A DNA stretch of 64,000 nucleotides from CAVQEK01 sp964596645. Lineage in GTDB: Bacteria; Bacteroidota; Bacteroidia; Cytophagales; Cyclobacteriaceae. The position numbers and the translations under genes were made by a program. Shown one piece after another: positions 1 through 9,526 of this stretch. Below the pieces are notes generated by a model, which saw only the letters and a list, made by a program, of their open reading frames with translations, was not told the DNA's origin and made no database searches. Positions within the stretch are counted from its first letter, which is position 1, and every line of letters starts with the position of its first letter. Location: NCBI GenBank assembly GCA_964596645.1, contig CAZQVB010000025.1, positions 8,001 to 72,000 on the forward strand, read 5' to 3'.

Positions 1-957
1 TTGCCCGTAGAACGTTTCGGTAGGGCTATGGGCAAAGTCGAGCCGCTGCACCAGGCTAATTTTGCGTGCCAGCAGCAGGTTGCTTGGCAGATCGGGTGAA
101 CTATACAACTGCGGATAACCATCTGTAGACGATCGCGCTGAGAGAAATGTTTGAGCGGTCATGTCGCGCACAAAGGCGGCCGGGTTTGCCCCCAACAACT
201 CAGAACTATACTCCTCACACTGCTCAAAATCACCTTTGAACAAGTAATACCGGGAAGCAAAAGCCAATGCCGCATTCCTGTTGAAGTGATACTTACCCGA
301 GTTGGCAAAAAAGCTGTTGTCGACCAGCTCCAGGCCTCTGAGCATATCGCGCTCCACCAGGTCATACACTTCTTCTACCGTATTTCTGGAATACTGCTTT
401 AGAAAGACTGTCTCCGGTGTTTCCACATAAGGCACACCAGGGTCGGTGGCTGCGGTTTCCGGATTGTAATGCTTGGCAAACAGGTTCACCAACATAAAGT
501 GGCCATATGCCCGTGTGAGCAGCGCTTCGGACTCCACCGCTCTTTTCTGTGCCATCTCCTCTTCGGTATTGGCCGGCAGCTCATCCAGCACGTTCAGCAC
601 CTCATTGCTATGGGCTATGGCGGTGTAGGTTTCAAACCAAAAATAAATGGGCGTATCCTGATCGGTTGGATCGCTGGTAAACTCGGCCCAGGCATACGCC
701 TCTTCATGGTTTGGCCGAAGGCGCACGTTGAACGTAAAGCCTACGTTGTCGCTCATCCAGTCGGTAAAGGCATAGCTGGCAGTGGAGTAGGCATTGGTGA
801 GCAACTGACTGGCTTTGTCGAGATCATCGAGCGCTACCCTGTTGTCGGGCACCTCATCGAGAAAATTGCTGCAGGCCGTGGCTAACAAGAACATCGGGAC
901 AAGCAGCAGAGTGGTCCTGATTTTCAGCCAATATTTTATGATGAATTGTAGACGCAT
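1..957 (-). CDS. SusD/RagB-family outer-membrane lipoprotein (3' end outside window)
   Basis: Surface nutrient-binding partner of a SusC-type transporter. The frame is open for 319 codons from the ATG at 957 to the window edge, so the C-terminus is missing. Residues 1-28 are a lipoprotein signal with lipobox LLATAC (lipidated Cys29), directly followed by NFLDEVPDN, the usual opening of mature SusD proteins. RAYGHFMLVNLFAKHY (about residues 155-170) is typical of the SusD TPR-like helices, and the piece before the edge carries the SusD-like stretch NAALAFASRYYLFKGDFEQ. It starts 10 bp after the stop of the SusC gene, so the two are very likely one transcript. The substrate cannot be told; no glycoside hydrolase or peptidase is visible next to it. 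Confidence 0.9.
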   Translation of the reverse strand, partial: MRLQFIIKYWLKIRTTLLLVPMFLLATACSNFLDEVPDNRVALDDLDKASQLLTNAYSTASYAFTDWMSDNVGFTFNVRLRPNHEEAYAWAEFTSDPTDQDTPIYFWFETYTAIAHSNEVLNVLDELPANTEEEMAQKRAVESEALLTRAYGHFMLVNLFAKHYNPETAATDPGVPYVETPETVFLKQYSRNTVEEVYDLVERDMLRGLELVDNSFFANSGKYHFNRNAALAFASRYYLFKGDFEQCEEYSSELLGANPAAFVRDMTAQTFLSARSSTDGYPQLYSSPDLPSNLLLARKISLVQRLDFAHSPTETFYGQ

Positions 958-967
958 GAATTAAAAG

Positions 968-3900
968 TTAAAGGCCGAGATTAAGTGAAAAGGTGACCAT
1001 ACGCGGTACTGGCAATGCCACACCTCCGGAGCCGAAAAATTCGGGATCGCGGCCACGCAGGTTTTCCCTGTCGGAGTACAGGAGTGCCAGGTTCTGGCCT
1101 TCCACCCCTATGTTGGCGCTGCTCAAACCCAGCCGGCTCACCAAATTTACAGGCAACTGATATCGCAGGCTTACCGTGCGCAGCCGTACATAGTCTCCAT
1201 CGGCAACGCGTACTGTGCTGAAATTGTACAGCGAATAGGCCAAATCGATATCGCCACTGAGCCGGGGTATTTCCGGATCCAGTATGGCTGGCACATCAGT
1301 GATCAGCTCATCGCCGGGCACAGCCCATCTGTTGAAGAGCTCGCCGGGCAGCGATTGAAAATCGCTGTAGGTGCTGAAAATATCGTCGGTGAGGCGCAGC
1401 TTATAATCAAATTTATAGCTGAGCAGCACCGACAGGCTCAACCCTTTGTAGGTAAAGGTGTTGTTGAAGCCACCTGCGCCACGAGGTTCTACAGGGCCCT
1501 CGTATGCCAATATTTCGGTCAGGTTGTCACGATCCTGGCGGTCGTAGAAGAAAACCTTTTCGCCATTTTCATCAAAAAATTGTGGCAGGCCCTGTTCGGT
1601 AAGCCCGGCGAAGCGCGTAGAATAGAGACCGCGCCGTGGACCGCCAAGTACTGCTGCGCCACCTTCGGCATTGGCATCGACCAGCCTTGGGCCAAAGTCG
1701 AGCCGGGTTATTTCGTCGTATGTATAGCCAAAGTTGAAGTTGGACTGCCACGTAAAGCCGCCCTTTTTCACATTTACAGTGTTTATGGAAAACTCTAAGC
1801 CTCTGGATTCCATATCGGCAAAGTTGCCCACCTTCAGGCCCTGACCACCAATACCACTGGTTTGAACCACTCCGATCAAGTCATACGCTTGTCGCAGATA
1901 TCCATCGATGGAGGTGTTGATCCGGCCATTGAACAGTCCGAAATCGATGCCCACATTGAGCTCACCAAGTTTTTCCCAGGTGAGTTCGGTATTGGCCAGG
2001 TCATCGATAAAAAGGTATGGCTCTACGTCGCTCGGGCGCACCGTCACGTCGGCCTGCAGGTTCAGCAAGGCGCTGGCTTCCGGGGGCAGGTTGCCAGAGA
2101 TGCCGTAGGTGCCGCGGATTTTTAAGTAATCGACGGTATTGTTCAACCACGACAGGTTATCGAAGAAAGGCTCATTGTCCACATTCCAGGCACCGCTCAC
2201 ATTCCACGTGGGCAGAAAACGCGCCTGATCGCTTTCTCCCAGCTGGTTGGAGCCGTCGTAGCGCACCGTGAAGTTGGCCACATAGCGCGATTTGTAGGCA
2301 TAACCCCCATTGAAAAACAATCCATAAAAACGGTCACGACCCTGGTCGAGGGTGTAGTAATCGATGTTTTGCAGGTTAAAGAATTCGATGATGTTCGGAT
2401 CGGTCACGACTATTCCGCCGCTTTCGTACACCACTCCCATACCTGTGGCGCTGGTAGAGGCACGGTTGGTAAGGCGTATCTCCTGCCCTGCGAGTACATT
2501 GATTTCGTGTATGTCGTTGATGCGCGTAGACCAATCTACGCTGAGGCGATTGAAGAAATTCAACAAATCGCTTTGATCGAGATAATTGAACCCACCCTGT
2601 GGCAACACCACCACCGGGTTCAGGCCGGGGTTGTCGGGGTCGCGAAAGAGCAGGTTGTTGGAGTTTTGCACAAACTGATTGTAATCGGCCCGGTAAGCCT
2701 CTGCCTGGTTGGAGCGCTCGTGCACCGTGTGGTCGCGCTCGGTATTGGCGTAGCGCACCTGAAAAACTCCCTTGAGGGAAAGGTTGGGCAGTGGGTTGAT
2801 CTCAAAATCAGTTTGAGCGGAAACGTCCAGCACCTTTATGTCGATGAAGTTGTACTTCAACTCTTCCAGAATGTTGAACGGAGCATAGTTGCGCCGAAAA
2901 TATTCCAGATTGCCATCATCGTCGTACGGCCGTATCGATCGCGCCGTGTTGAGCGCATAGCTGAAGGGATTGATGTCGAAAGACCGGTTGAAGCGGCCTG
3001 TGATGGGGTCGAATTCGCGGTTGCGTGTACCGGGGGCTTTCTGGTTGCGATAGCTGGCGGTGAGCTTAAGTCCGAAATTAAAAGCCTCTGAAATAAAGTA
3101 CGTGTTGCGGGCCGTGCCGGTAAAACGCTGCACGTTGTCGGCAATGGTTTGGCCCTGGTCATTCAGGTAGCTGAAAGAGTAATAATTCGTGGTTTTCTCA
3201 CCTCCGGAGGTGAAACTCAGTGAGTGCTGCTGTTGCAACCCCACGTCGTTGAACAGTACGTCGAACCAGTCGGTATTGGCATTCTCGTATACGTTGAGAA
3301 AGTCTTCATTCAGGGTGCCTCCGAACCCCCAGGGCAGGTCGTGCGTGGCGATGAGTGAAAACATTTTGCCCATGGCACCATAGCTCTGGCCTGATACTGA
3401 CGTGCTGATGTCGATGATGCCCTTGTCAAACATTTCCCTGTACACCGCCATTTCCTCGGCAGAATTGAGCAAGTCGAAATTTTTGTACGTAGGTCTCAGT
3501 TGGGCGGAGAAGTTGCCATTGTAGTTGATCTGTAATTTGCCGCTGCGGCCCCGCTTGGTGGTGATCACAATCACACCATTGGCTGCACGTGCACCGTATA
3601 TGGCTGTGGCCGAAGCATCCTTTAGTATTTCAAAAGAAGCGATGTCGTTGGGGTTGAGGTTGGCTACCGAAGAGCTGATGAGTGTGCTGGCATTGCCACT
3701 GATGAAATCCTCTGCACTTACGTTGGCCAGGTCTTCGAGGATCACACCATCCACCACAAACAGGGGTTGGTTATTGCCATTGATGGAGGTATTGCCCCGG
3801 ATGCGGATTTTTGGTGAAGTGCCAAAAGTGCCCGACACGTTATCTACCGTTACGCCGGCTGCCTGCCCTTCCAGAGCACGGCTCACATCGGCAATGCCTG

Positions 3901-4300
3901 CAGCGCTAATATCATCCATGCTCAGGCGCTCGGCAGCACCGGTAAACAGCTTGCGCTCTACTTCCTGAAAGCCTGTGACCACCACTTCCGACAGTTGCCG
4001 GGTATCTGGCTGCAAGGCTACATCAATGATAGCCTGGCCCCCCAATGCTTTCTCCTGCGTCTGGTAGCCCACATAGGAAAATACCAGAATCTTGCCTGTG
4101 GCATCGCCCAGCGAAAACTGATATTTGCCGTCGATATCGGTGATGCTGCCTACGGAGGTGCCTTTCACGAAAACGCTAACACCTGGCAGCGGGCTGTCGT
4201 CGTCGGCAGATAATACCCGACCCGAAATGACATCTTGCTGGGCCAATGTGCTGAATGAAATAAGTGCGCAAGCCAACAGTGTCGTGTAAAATTTTCTCAT
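968..4300 (-). CDS. SusC/RagA-family TonB-dependent outer-membrane transporter
   Basis: TonB-dependent importer of the outer membrane, about 1110 aa. Residues 1-20 are a signal peptide ending at STLAQQ. Residues about 25-98 are a carboxypeptidase-D-like regulatory domain (ISGRVLSADDDSPLPGVSV). SEVVVTG at about 104-110 is the TonB-box region seen in SusC proteins. The plug has the family motif DASATAIYGARAANGVIVI, and a large beta-barrel follows, ending in SLNLGL. The frame also allows an ATG at 4318, but MRKFYTTLL at 4300 gives a normal signal peptide, so I prefer it. The SusD gene follows after 10 bp. No sigma/anti-sigma pair or hybrid sensor is next to it in this window, so its regulation is unknown. 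Confidence 0.93.
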   Translation of the reverse strand: MRKFYTTLLACALISFSTLAQQDVISGRVLSADDDSPLPGVSVFVKGTSVGSITDIDGKYQFSLGDATGKILVFSYVGYQTQEKALGGQAIIDVALQPDTRQLSEVVVTGFQEVERKLFTGAAERLSMDDISAAGIADVSRALEGQAAGVTVDNVSGTFGTSPKIRIRGNTSINGNNQPLFVVDGVILEDLANVSAEDFISGNASTLISSSVANLNPNDIASFEILKDASATAIYGARAANGVIVITTKRGRSGKLQINYNGNFSAQLRPTYKNFDLLNSAEEMAVYREMFDKGIIDISTSVSGQSYGAMGKMFSLIATHDLPWGFGGTLNEDFLNVYENANTDWFDVLFNDVGLQQQHSLSFTSGGEKTTNYYSFSYLNDQGQTIADNVQRFTGTARNTYFISEAFNFGLKLTASYRNQKAPGTRNREFDPITGRFNRSFDINPFSYALNTARSIRPYDDDGNLEYFRRNYAPFNILEELKYNFIDIKVLDVSAQTDFEINPLPNLSLKGVFQVRYANTERDHTVHERSNQAEAYRADYNQFVQNSNNLLFRDPDNPGLNPVVVLPQGGFNYLDQSDLLNFFNRLSVDWSTRINDIHEINVLAGQEIRLTNRASTSATGMGVVYESGGIVVTDPNIIEFFNLQNIDYYTLDQGRDRFYGLFFNGGYAYKSRYVANFTVRYDGSNQLGESDQARFLPTWNVSGAWNVDNEPFFDNLSWLNNTVDYLKIRGTYGISGNLPPEASALLNLQADVTVRPSDVEPYLFIDDLANTELTWEKLGELNVGIDFGLFNGRINTSIDGYLRQAYDLIGVVQTSGIGGQGLKVGNFADMESRGLEFSINTVNVKKGGFTWQSNFNFGYTYDEITRLDFGPRLVDANAEGGAAVLGGPRRGLYSTRFAGLTEQGLPQFFDENGEKVFFYDRQDRDNLTEILAYEGPVEPRGAGGFNNTFTYKGLSLSVLLSYKFDYKLRLTDDIFSTYSDFQSLPGELFNRWAVPGDELITDVPAILDPEIPRLSGDIDLAYSLYNFSTVRVADGDYVRLRTVSLRYQLPVNLVSRLGLSSANIGVEGQNLALLYSDRENLRGRDPEFFGSGGVALPVPRMVTFSLNLGL

Positions 4301-4541
4301 GTAATCTCTGTTAAACAAATCCTCTATATACCCGCCCTCAATGCACGTGCTTTTGGCTACAGCATCAAAAGAACTTTTATAACCGGTAAAGTAATTATTT
4401 TATTTTACAAGATGATACGTTGGCACATCAGCAGTAGAGCAGAACCAATGATAATGTGCGTGAACTGTGAGATTAGGGGCCGTAGTCGAAAAAACCAAAG
4501 ATAAAATATTGGATTATTGTATGGGAAATTCCCCCAATATG

Positions 4542-4576
4542 CTTGTACAGTCCGTGCTTCAAATTGCCTAAGTTTG
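4542..4576 (+). promoter_or_regulatory. Candidate Bacteroidota promoter of the metB/metC-like gene
   Basis: TAAGTTTG (4569-4576) matches the -7 consensus TAnnTTTG and lies 29 bp before the ATG at 4606. The nearest -33-like element is CTTG at 4542-4545, with a spacer of 23 instead of about 19, so the match is partial. Confidence 0.35.
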
Positions 4577-4605
4577 CGCAATTCTTTTAATGGAAACCGA
4601 TCGAC

Positions 4606-5745
4606 ATGAAATTTGCAACCAAAGCCATACATGCCGGCATAGAGCCCGACCCATCGACAGGCGCCATCATGACGCCCATCTTTCAAACCTCTACCTATGT
4701 ACAAAGCTCGCCGGGCAAGCACAAAGGCTATGAATACTCCCGCAGCCACAACCCCACCCGCGATGCGTTCGAGCGCAACATTGCCGCATTGGAAAACGGC
4801 CGTTTTGGGCTCGCCTTTGCATCGGGGCTGGCCGCCATCGATACCTTACTGAAGCTGTTCAAACCCGGTGATGAAATAATCAGCACCAACGACCTGTACG
4901 GCGGCAGCTACCGCATCTTTGTGAAAATATTCGAACCGCTGGGCATACGGTTTCATTTTATGAACCTCGACAATCCCGGCGACCTGGAAGGGAAAATCAA
5001 TGAAAAGACCAGGATGATTTGGCTGGAAACTCCCACCAATCCCATGATGAATATTGTGGACATTGCCGCTGTGTCGGATCTTGCCCGCGCCCATAAATTG
5101 CTGCTGGCCGTAGACAATACCTTTGCCACCCCTTACCTGCAACAGCCGCTAGATCTTGGGGCTGATATCGTCATGCATTCTGTAACCAAATACCTGGGTG
5201 GCCACTCCGATGTGGTGATGGGTGCATTGGTGGTGAATGATCAGGATTTGCGCGACCGGCTTGCTTTCATTCAGAATGCATGCGGCGGCGTGCCAGGCCC
5301 ACAGGACTGCTTCCTGGTGCTGCGCGGCATTAAAACCCTGCATGTGCGCATGGACCGCCACTGCGAAAACGGCCGGAAAGTGGCAGAGCACCTGGCTCAG
5401 CACCCTGCCGTAGCCCAAGTGTACTGGCCGGGTTTTGAGTCGCATCCCAACCACGATGTAGCAGCAAGGCAAATGCGCAACTTCGGAGGCATGATCTCCT
5501 TCACACTGAAAAATGATCATCTTCAGGCTGCCATCGATGTGCTGGAAAAATTCAGGGTTTTTTCACTGGCCGAATCGCTCGGAGGTGTGGAATCACTGTG
5601 CGGGCACCCGGCCAGCATGACGCACGCCTCCATACCCAAAGAAGAGCGCGAAAAAGTCGGGCTGAAAGATTCCCTGATACGCCTTAGTGTGGGCATAGAA
5701 GATGCTGAAGATCTCATCGACGATCTCGATCGGGCCCTGGCTTAA
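4606..5745 (+). CDS. Cystathionine gamma-synthase/lyase-type PLP enzyme
   Basis: Cys/Met-metabolism PLP enzyme of 379 aa, the usual length of the family, cytosolic. HSVTKYLGGHSD (191-202) contains the PLP lysine, Lys195. SRSHNPTRDAFE near residue 46 and the C-terminal LGGVESL and HPASMTHA motifs are diagnostic. Members either join an activated homoserine to cysteine (MetB) or split cystathionine or related substrates (MetC, gamma-lyase). Sequence alone does not separate these roles, so no symbol is given. It stands alone, divergent from the SusC gene, with a possible -7 element upstream. Confidence 0.88.
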   Translation: MKFATKAIHAGIEPDPSTGAIMTPIFQTSTYVQSSPGKHKGYEYSRSHNPTRDAFERNIAALENGRFGLAFASGLAAIDTLLKLFKPGDEIISTNDLYGGSYRIFVKIFEPLGIRFHFMNLDNPGDLEGKINEKTRMIWLETPTNPMMNIVDIAAVSDLARAHKLLLAVDNTFATPYLQQPLDLGADIVMHSVTKYLGGHSDVVMGALVVNDQDLRDRLAFIQNACGGVPGPQDCFLVLRGIKTLHVRMDRHCENGRKVAEHLAQHPAVAQVYWPGFESHPNHDVAARQMRNFGGMISFTLKNDHLQAAIDVLEKFRVFSLAESLGGVESLCGHPASMTHASIPKEEREKVGLKDSLIRLSVGIEDAEDLIDDLDRALA

Positions 5746-5934
5746 TGGATGGTTTCCAGTAGGTAAGCCAGTATCATCTTTGCCTAGCGCTTAACGTTTT
5801 TTAAGAAAAATTAATTGGCGCACTGCAACCTTTGCAGTTTCTTGAGAATCTACTGAGAGGAACCAACAAAAAAAACATTATCCCAACGGCAACAGGTGAC
5901 CGGCAGGATGATGGAACACTAAAGAGAACCCGCC

Positions 5935-6447
5935 ATGAAAGGAGAACTGACATTATACTTTTGCCTTACCCTGCTCATCGCCGGCCTCATTGCGAGCGAC
6001 CGGTTCTCGCCATCAGCCGATACCAAAGAACACTCCACACGCATCATCGACTTTAGCGAACTCAACACCCTCATCCTGGATCTGCATTGCGACGTGTACC
6101 TCACCGGCGGCGATCAGGATCAGTTGGTGATAGAGGGCCCGGGTGAGATTGTCAACTCTATCTATAGCGAAGAAAGCCATGGCAGGCTCACCATTACGGC
6201 CCAGGCTACCCATGGCTTTTTCGGTATGCTTACGCCAAAAACCGGCTTGAGTGAACAGATAAAAGTGTATGTAACGCTGGCCTCCGCAGGCAAGCTCAAA
6301 GTAAGTGACTGCGCCACACTGATCAGCAGCGACGTGCGTACCGACGACATGCAATACTGCACCAGCCTTGCCAGCGATGCACCCCAAAAAGGCTCACTGG
6401 CCAAAGCATTGGAAAATTTCCTGTTGTTGGGCAATGCACGGGTATAG
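5935..6447 (+). CDS. Short GIN-domain (DUF2807-like) exported protein
   Basis: 170 aa. Residues 1-22 are hydrophobic (LTLYFCLTLLIAGLIA) and act as signal peptide or anchor. The following part resembles the first half of the DUF2807 'GIN' beta-solenoid domain: FSELNTLILDLHCDVYLTGG, then QLVIEGPGEIVNSI and LTITAQA. Full GIN proteins are about 200-250 aa; here the repeat part stops near VSDCATLISSDVRTDD and the C-terminal tail looks unrelated. It may be truncated or decayed. The role of the family is not known beyond a cell-envelope location. A second, full-length relative lies at 20211-20948. Confidence 0.6.
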   Translation: MKGELTLYFCLTLLIAGLIASDRFSPSADTKEHSTRIIDFSELNTLILDLHCDVYLTGGDQDQLVIEGPGEIVNSIYSEESHGRLTITAQATHGFFGMLTPKTGLSEQIKVYVTLASAGKLKVSDCATLISSDVRTDDMQYCTSLASDAPQKGSLAKALENFLLLGNARV

Positions 6448-6452
6448 GCCAA

Positions 6453-8534
6453 TCAGTAGCTGCCGTAGTACTTTCTCAAAAACCACTCTGCCGACACCAG
6501 CAGAAGCAAAAGAAAGAAGCCCCATTTCATGTTAATGATGGCCAAATAGTCTTCCGTACTGTATATCCTGTCGATGGGTTCCTGCCCTTGCACTTCGGCC
6601 ACCAATTCATCTATATTTTCCATCGTATAAAAATTGCCCGAATTGTCCTGGGCCAGGTTGCGCAGCAGATTATGATCGGCAGTGAGGCGTATGTTTTCTA
6701 TCTGTAAATCCTGCACTGTAAAGGTGCCACTCACCACTTCCTGCTTACCCTCCAAAGTAGTGCTGGCGGTATAGCGATATATTCCCTGCTCTAATGCTCC
6801 AATTCGAAAACGGGTGCCCTGCGGGCTGGTCACGAAAGAAAAGCTGCGCTCGCCTTCCTCATTGCCTATGGTGATATCGATCTTGTGCCCGTAGGTGGGT
6901 TCATATATTTCGTTGTACACCTCAGCCTCAAATACCACCACTTCGCTATCCGTGTATTCATTTTTGAGCGGATAAGCGCGGAATCGTCTTCGGTCATCTT
7001 TGGTAGACAGAAACTGAATGACCTTCGACACCAATTGATCGAAAGCCTCGTGCGACTGATGGTCGGCATATTCCTGCAAGCGCCAACGCCATAGGTGCTC
7101 ACCGAGCAAAACGGCACGCCGGTCATCCTGTTGCCCGCTCATCAGCAGCAGCGGCTTATCAGTGACTACACGCCCCACCTTTTGGTACAAAAGCACGTCT
7201 GTAGTGCCTGCAATGGCGTAGTCGGCAAAAGGCACACGAATGGGCGGGAAGCCATTCACCTTGCTCACTACGGCCGGGTCCAGGTCGAAGGTGGTAAAGC
7301 TTTCATTCATACTGGGAAAAACCTCATCGCCCGCGTTGTTGAGGAGCTGAATGTTCACCATGCCGTTCACCCTGTTCAGTTGTTGGAGGTCGGTGTCACT
7401 GCCCACAATATACCACACCGGCACCTGAGCCTGGGTAAGGCGGTCGTGCAGGCTGCGCAGGCCGCCGCTTTTGCCGGGCACCTGATGAAAGATGACGACA
7501 TCGGGAGGCTGTGTTGAGCTGTACTCAGCAATACCGGGTATATGGGTGACAAACTCATAATTTTTATTCTGCCCGATGGCCCGCGCCAGCGCCTTAATGT
7601 CGGGGTGTGGCGCTGGAGCCACGAGCAGTATCTGCTCGCGGCCTTCTATCACATCTATGAAGGCATCGCGGGAATTATTCTTTGTGGTAAATTCCTCCGC
7701 TACAGGCTGCGCCTCCACCCGGTAACGCTGCATTCCGTTTTCTTCTGCCTCTATAAGAAATTGCACCTGATCAAATTGCTCCTGCCGGTTTATCTGGAGC
7801 GTCTTGCTCTCCAACACCGCGCCCTCGTGCCAAAGTTGCAATGTCACCATGCGCCCCGCCAGGTCGCTTGTGTTCACCTGGGCAATAATGGGAAATCTAT
7901 TGCCCTGATAGGCTATTTTATTATATATCAGCGCGCTGATGTTGATGTCGGGCCGCTGAATGGTATCGCCGGTGCCAATGGTGTTGATGGCGAAATTGTA
8001 CGGCTGATATGCCGGATTCGCACCCAGGCTGTAAATGCCATCGGAGACGAGCATCACCTGGGCAAGATTGCGCGATTCGTATTGATTTTGAATGCTGCGC
8101 AACAAGGCGCTTATATTGGTAGTCGGTGCATCGAAGCTGATATCGCCAATTTCTTCTACTTCCCCATCCAGCGTACGCAGCTCCACAGTATACCCTTCCT
8201 CTTCTGCAGCCAGCTTCAACGCTGTAAGTCTTTGTTTCAGCACTGCGAGTTGCTCAGCGGTGAGCACTTCGCTTACCGAAGATGAATTGTCGATGGCCAA
8301 TACTACCGATGGGGGTTCTGTGGTATTTTTGATCTGCCGTATCAGCGGGCCAAAGAGCAGCGTGGCCAGCTGCACCACAAGCAGAAACCGCAACAAGCCC
8401 AGCAGATAGTTCATCTGCCTGCTCCAGGGGCCACGTCGCCTGTAGTAGAGCAGGGCAGCATAGCACACGCCCAGCAGCAAGCCCACCGCCACCAGCCATG
8501 GCGAACTTTCGAACAGCAAACTGTATTTGTTCAT
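6453..8534 (-). CDS. Membrane-anchored VWA-domain protein
   Basis: 693 aa. Two N-terminal membrane segments (about 12-31 and 42-63) are followed by a von Willebrand A domain starting at VVLAIDNSSSV, whose D82-x-S-x-S gives the metal-binding MIDAS motif. LVSDGIYSLGANP continues the VWA fold. A long, probably periplasmic beta-rich part follows, then one C-terminal membrane helix (MKWGFFLLLLLVSAEWFL). The layout recalls BatA/BatB-like and 'glutamine amidotransferase-like' VWA proteins of Bacteroidota, but there is no MoxR ATPase or other Bat gene next to it. The function is unknown; a scaffold or sensor role in the inner membrane is the most that can be inferred. Confidence 0.8.
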   Translation of the reverse strand: MNKYSLLFESSPWLVAVGLLLGVCYAALLYYRRRGPWSRQMNYLLGLLRFLLVVQLATLLFGPLIRQIKNTTEPPSVVLAIDNSSSVSEVLTAEQLAVLKQRLTALKLAAEEEGYTVELRTLDGEVEEIGDISFDAPTTNISALLRSIQNQYESRNLAQVMLVSDGIYSLGANPAYQPYNFAINTIGTGDTIQRPDINISALIYNKIAYQGNRFPIIAQVNTSDLAGRMVTLQLWHEGAVLESKTLQINRQEQFDQVQFLIEAEENGMQRYRVEAQPVAEEFTTKNNSRDAFIDVIEGREQILLVAPAPHPDIKALARAIGQNKNYEFVTHIPGIAEYSSTQPPDVVIFHQVPGKSGGLRSLHDRLTQAQVPVWYIVGSDTDLQQLNRVNGMVNIQLLNNAGDEVFPSMNESFTTFDLDPAVVSKVNGFPPIRVPFADYAIAGTTDVLLYQKVGRVVTDKPLLLMSGQQDDRRAVLLGEHLWRWRLQEYADHQSHEAFDQLVSKVIQFLSTKDDRRRFRAYPLKNEYTDSEVVVFEAEVYNEIYEPTYGHKIDITIGNEEGERSFSFVTSPQGTRFRIGALEQGIYRYTASTTLEGKQEVVSGTFTVQDLQIENIRLTADHNLLRNLAQDNSGNFYTMENIDELVAEVQGQEPIDRIYSTEDYLAIINMKWGFFLLLLLVSAEWFLRKYYGSY

Positions 8535-8599
8535 AAATGATGATCACGTATTTCCGCCGGCCTCAGCGCAGGCGGTATGTGAATGCAACGAAAAACGGG

Positions 8600-9346
8600 C
8601 TAGGTAAGCATGCCCCCATCCACCTGCATCACCTGACCGGTAATGTAGGCCGACATGTCGGAGGCGAGAAATACAGCCAGATCGGCCACATCTTCCGGTG
8701 TGCCTCCACGCTTTAGCGGTATGGCGTCGCGCCAGGTGGCCACCATTTTCTCATCGAGTGTTGCGGTCATTTCGGTCTCTATAAAACCCGGCGCTATAGC
8801 ATTGCAGCGTATACCGCGACTCCCCAGCTCCAGCGCTACAGACTTGGTGAAGCCAATGATGCCAGCTTTGGATGCAGCATAGTTGGCCTGGCCGGCGTTG
8901 CCCTTAATGCCCACTACCGAGGTCATGTTGATGATGGAGCCGCCCTTTTGTTTCATAAAATTGCGGGCAGAAGCCTTCACTGTGTTGAACACCGACTTCA
9001 GGTTCACGCGCATCACCTCATCCCACATCTCTTCATTCATGCGCAAGAGCAGGTTGTCTTTGGTAATGCCGGCATTATTGACGAGAATATCCAGCTGGCC
9101 AAATTCAGCAATTACATCGTTGATGAGTTGTTCTGCGGCTTCGTATTGTGAGGCATCGGAACGAAAACCCTTTGCACGGCCGCCCGCTTTGGTAAGTTCA
9201 TCTTCCAGTGCTTGTCCTTTCTCCACACTCGACAAATAGGTGAAAGCCACAGACGCGCCGTGCTCGGCGTAGCGCCTGGCAATAGCATGCCCTATACCTT
9301 TTGATGCACCGGTCACCAGCGCTACTTTTCCTTCCAGTAGTTTCAT
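8600..9346 (-). CDS. fabG: 3-oxoacyl-[acyl-carrier-protein] reductase
   Basis: NADPH-dependent reduction of 3-oxoacyl-ACP in fatty-acid elongation, cytosolic. 248 aa, a classical short-chain dehydrogenase. The cofactor motif is TGASKGIG (12-19), then NNAG (90-93). The catalytic residues are Ser143, Tyr156 and Lys160 (YAASK). The C-terminal end DMSAYITGQVMQVDGGMLT is characteristic of FabG. It is transcribed away from lpdA across a 180-bp spacer. Other SDR reductases look similar, but the length, the motif set and the C-terminus make FabG the best call. Confidence 0.92.
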   Translation of the reverse strand: MKLLEGKVALVTGASKGIGHAIARRYAEHGASVAFTYLSSVEKGQALEDELTKAGGRAKGFRSDASQYEAAEQLINDVIAEFGQLDILVNNAGITKDNLLLRMNEEMWDEVMRVNLKSVFNTVKASARNFMKQKGGSIINMTSVVGIKGNAGQANYAASKAGIIGFTKSVALELGSRGIRCNAIAPGFIETEMTATLDEKMVATWRDAIPLKRGGTPEDVADLAVFLASDMSAYITGQVMQVDGGMLT

Positions 9347-9485
9347 GAAATTATATTAATGTGTTTCAGATTATAATTTTTGAGGCTTGTGCGCATAAAG
9401 TTAAAAGTAATTTCACAACCCGGAAACGCCACCACCATACCCGCCCTATTTTTATCCTTCTGCTTTTATTCTCTTCTTTTTGGAT

Positions 9486-9493
9486 TAATTTTG
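9486..9493 (+). promoter_or_regulatory. Possible -7 element upstream of lpdA
   Basis: TAATTTTG fits TAnnTTTG and lies 33 bp before the chosen lpdA start. There is no good TTTG at the right distance upstream, so this is a weak candidate. Confidence 0.28.
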
Positions 9494-9526
9494 CTGGCAT
9501 TTCATATACAAACCAATCAAATATTT

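Noticed and set aside
5746..5934. Short frames between the PLP enzyme and the GIN-domain gene
   Set aside because: They overlap the GIN-domain gene in another frame and resemble nothing; the spacer is otherwise plain.
8535..8599. CCGCC/GGCGG palindrome after fabG as a terminator
   Set aside because: A 5-bp stem with a long loop and no T run on either strand.
9380..9526. 49-residue N-terminal extension of dihydrolipoyl dehydrogenase
   Set aside because: Not part of the family; the FAD motif starts right after the ATG at 9527, and the region holds the promoter space between fabG and lpdA.
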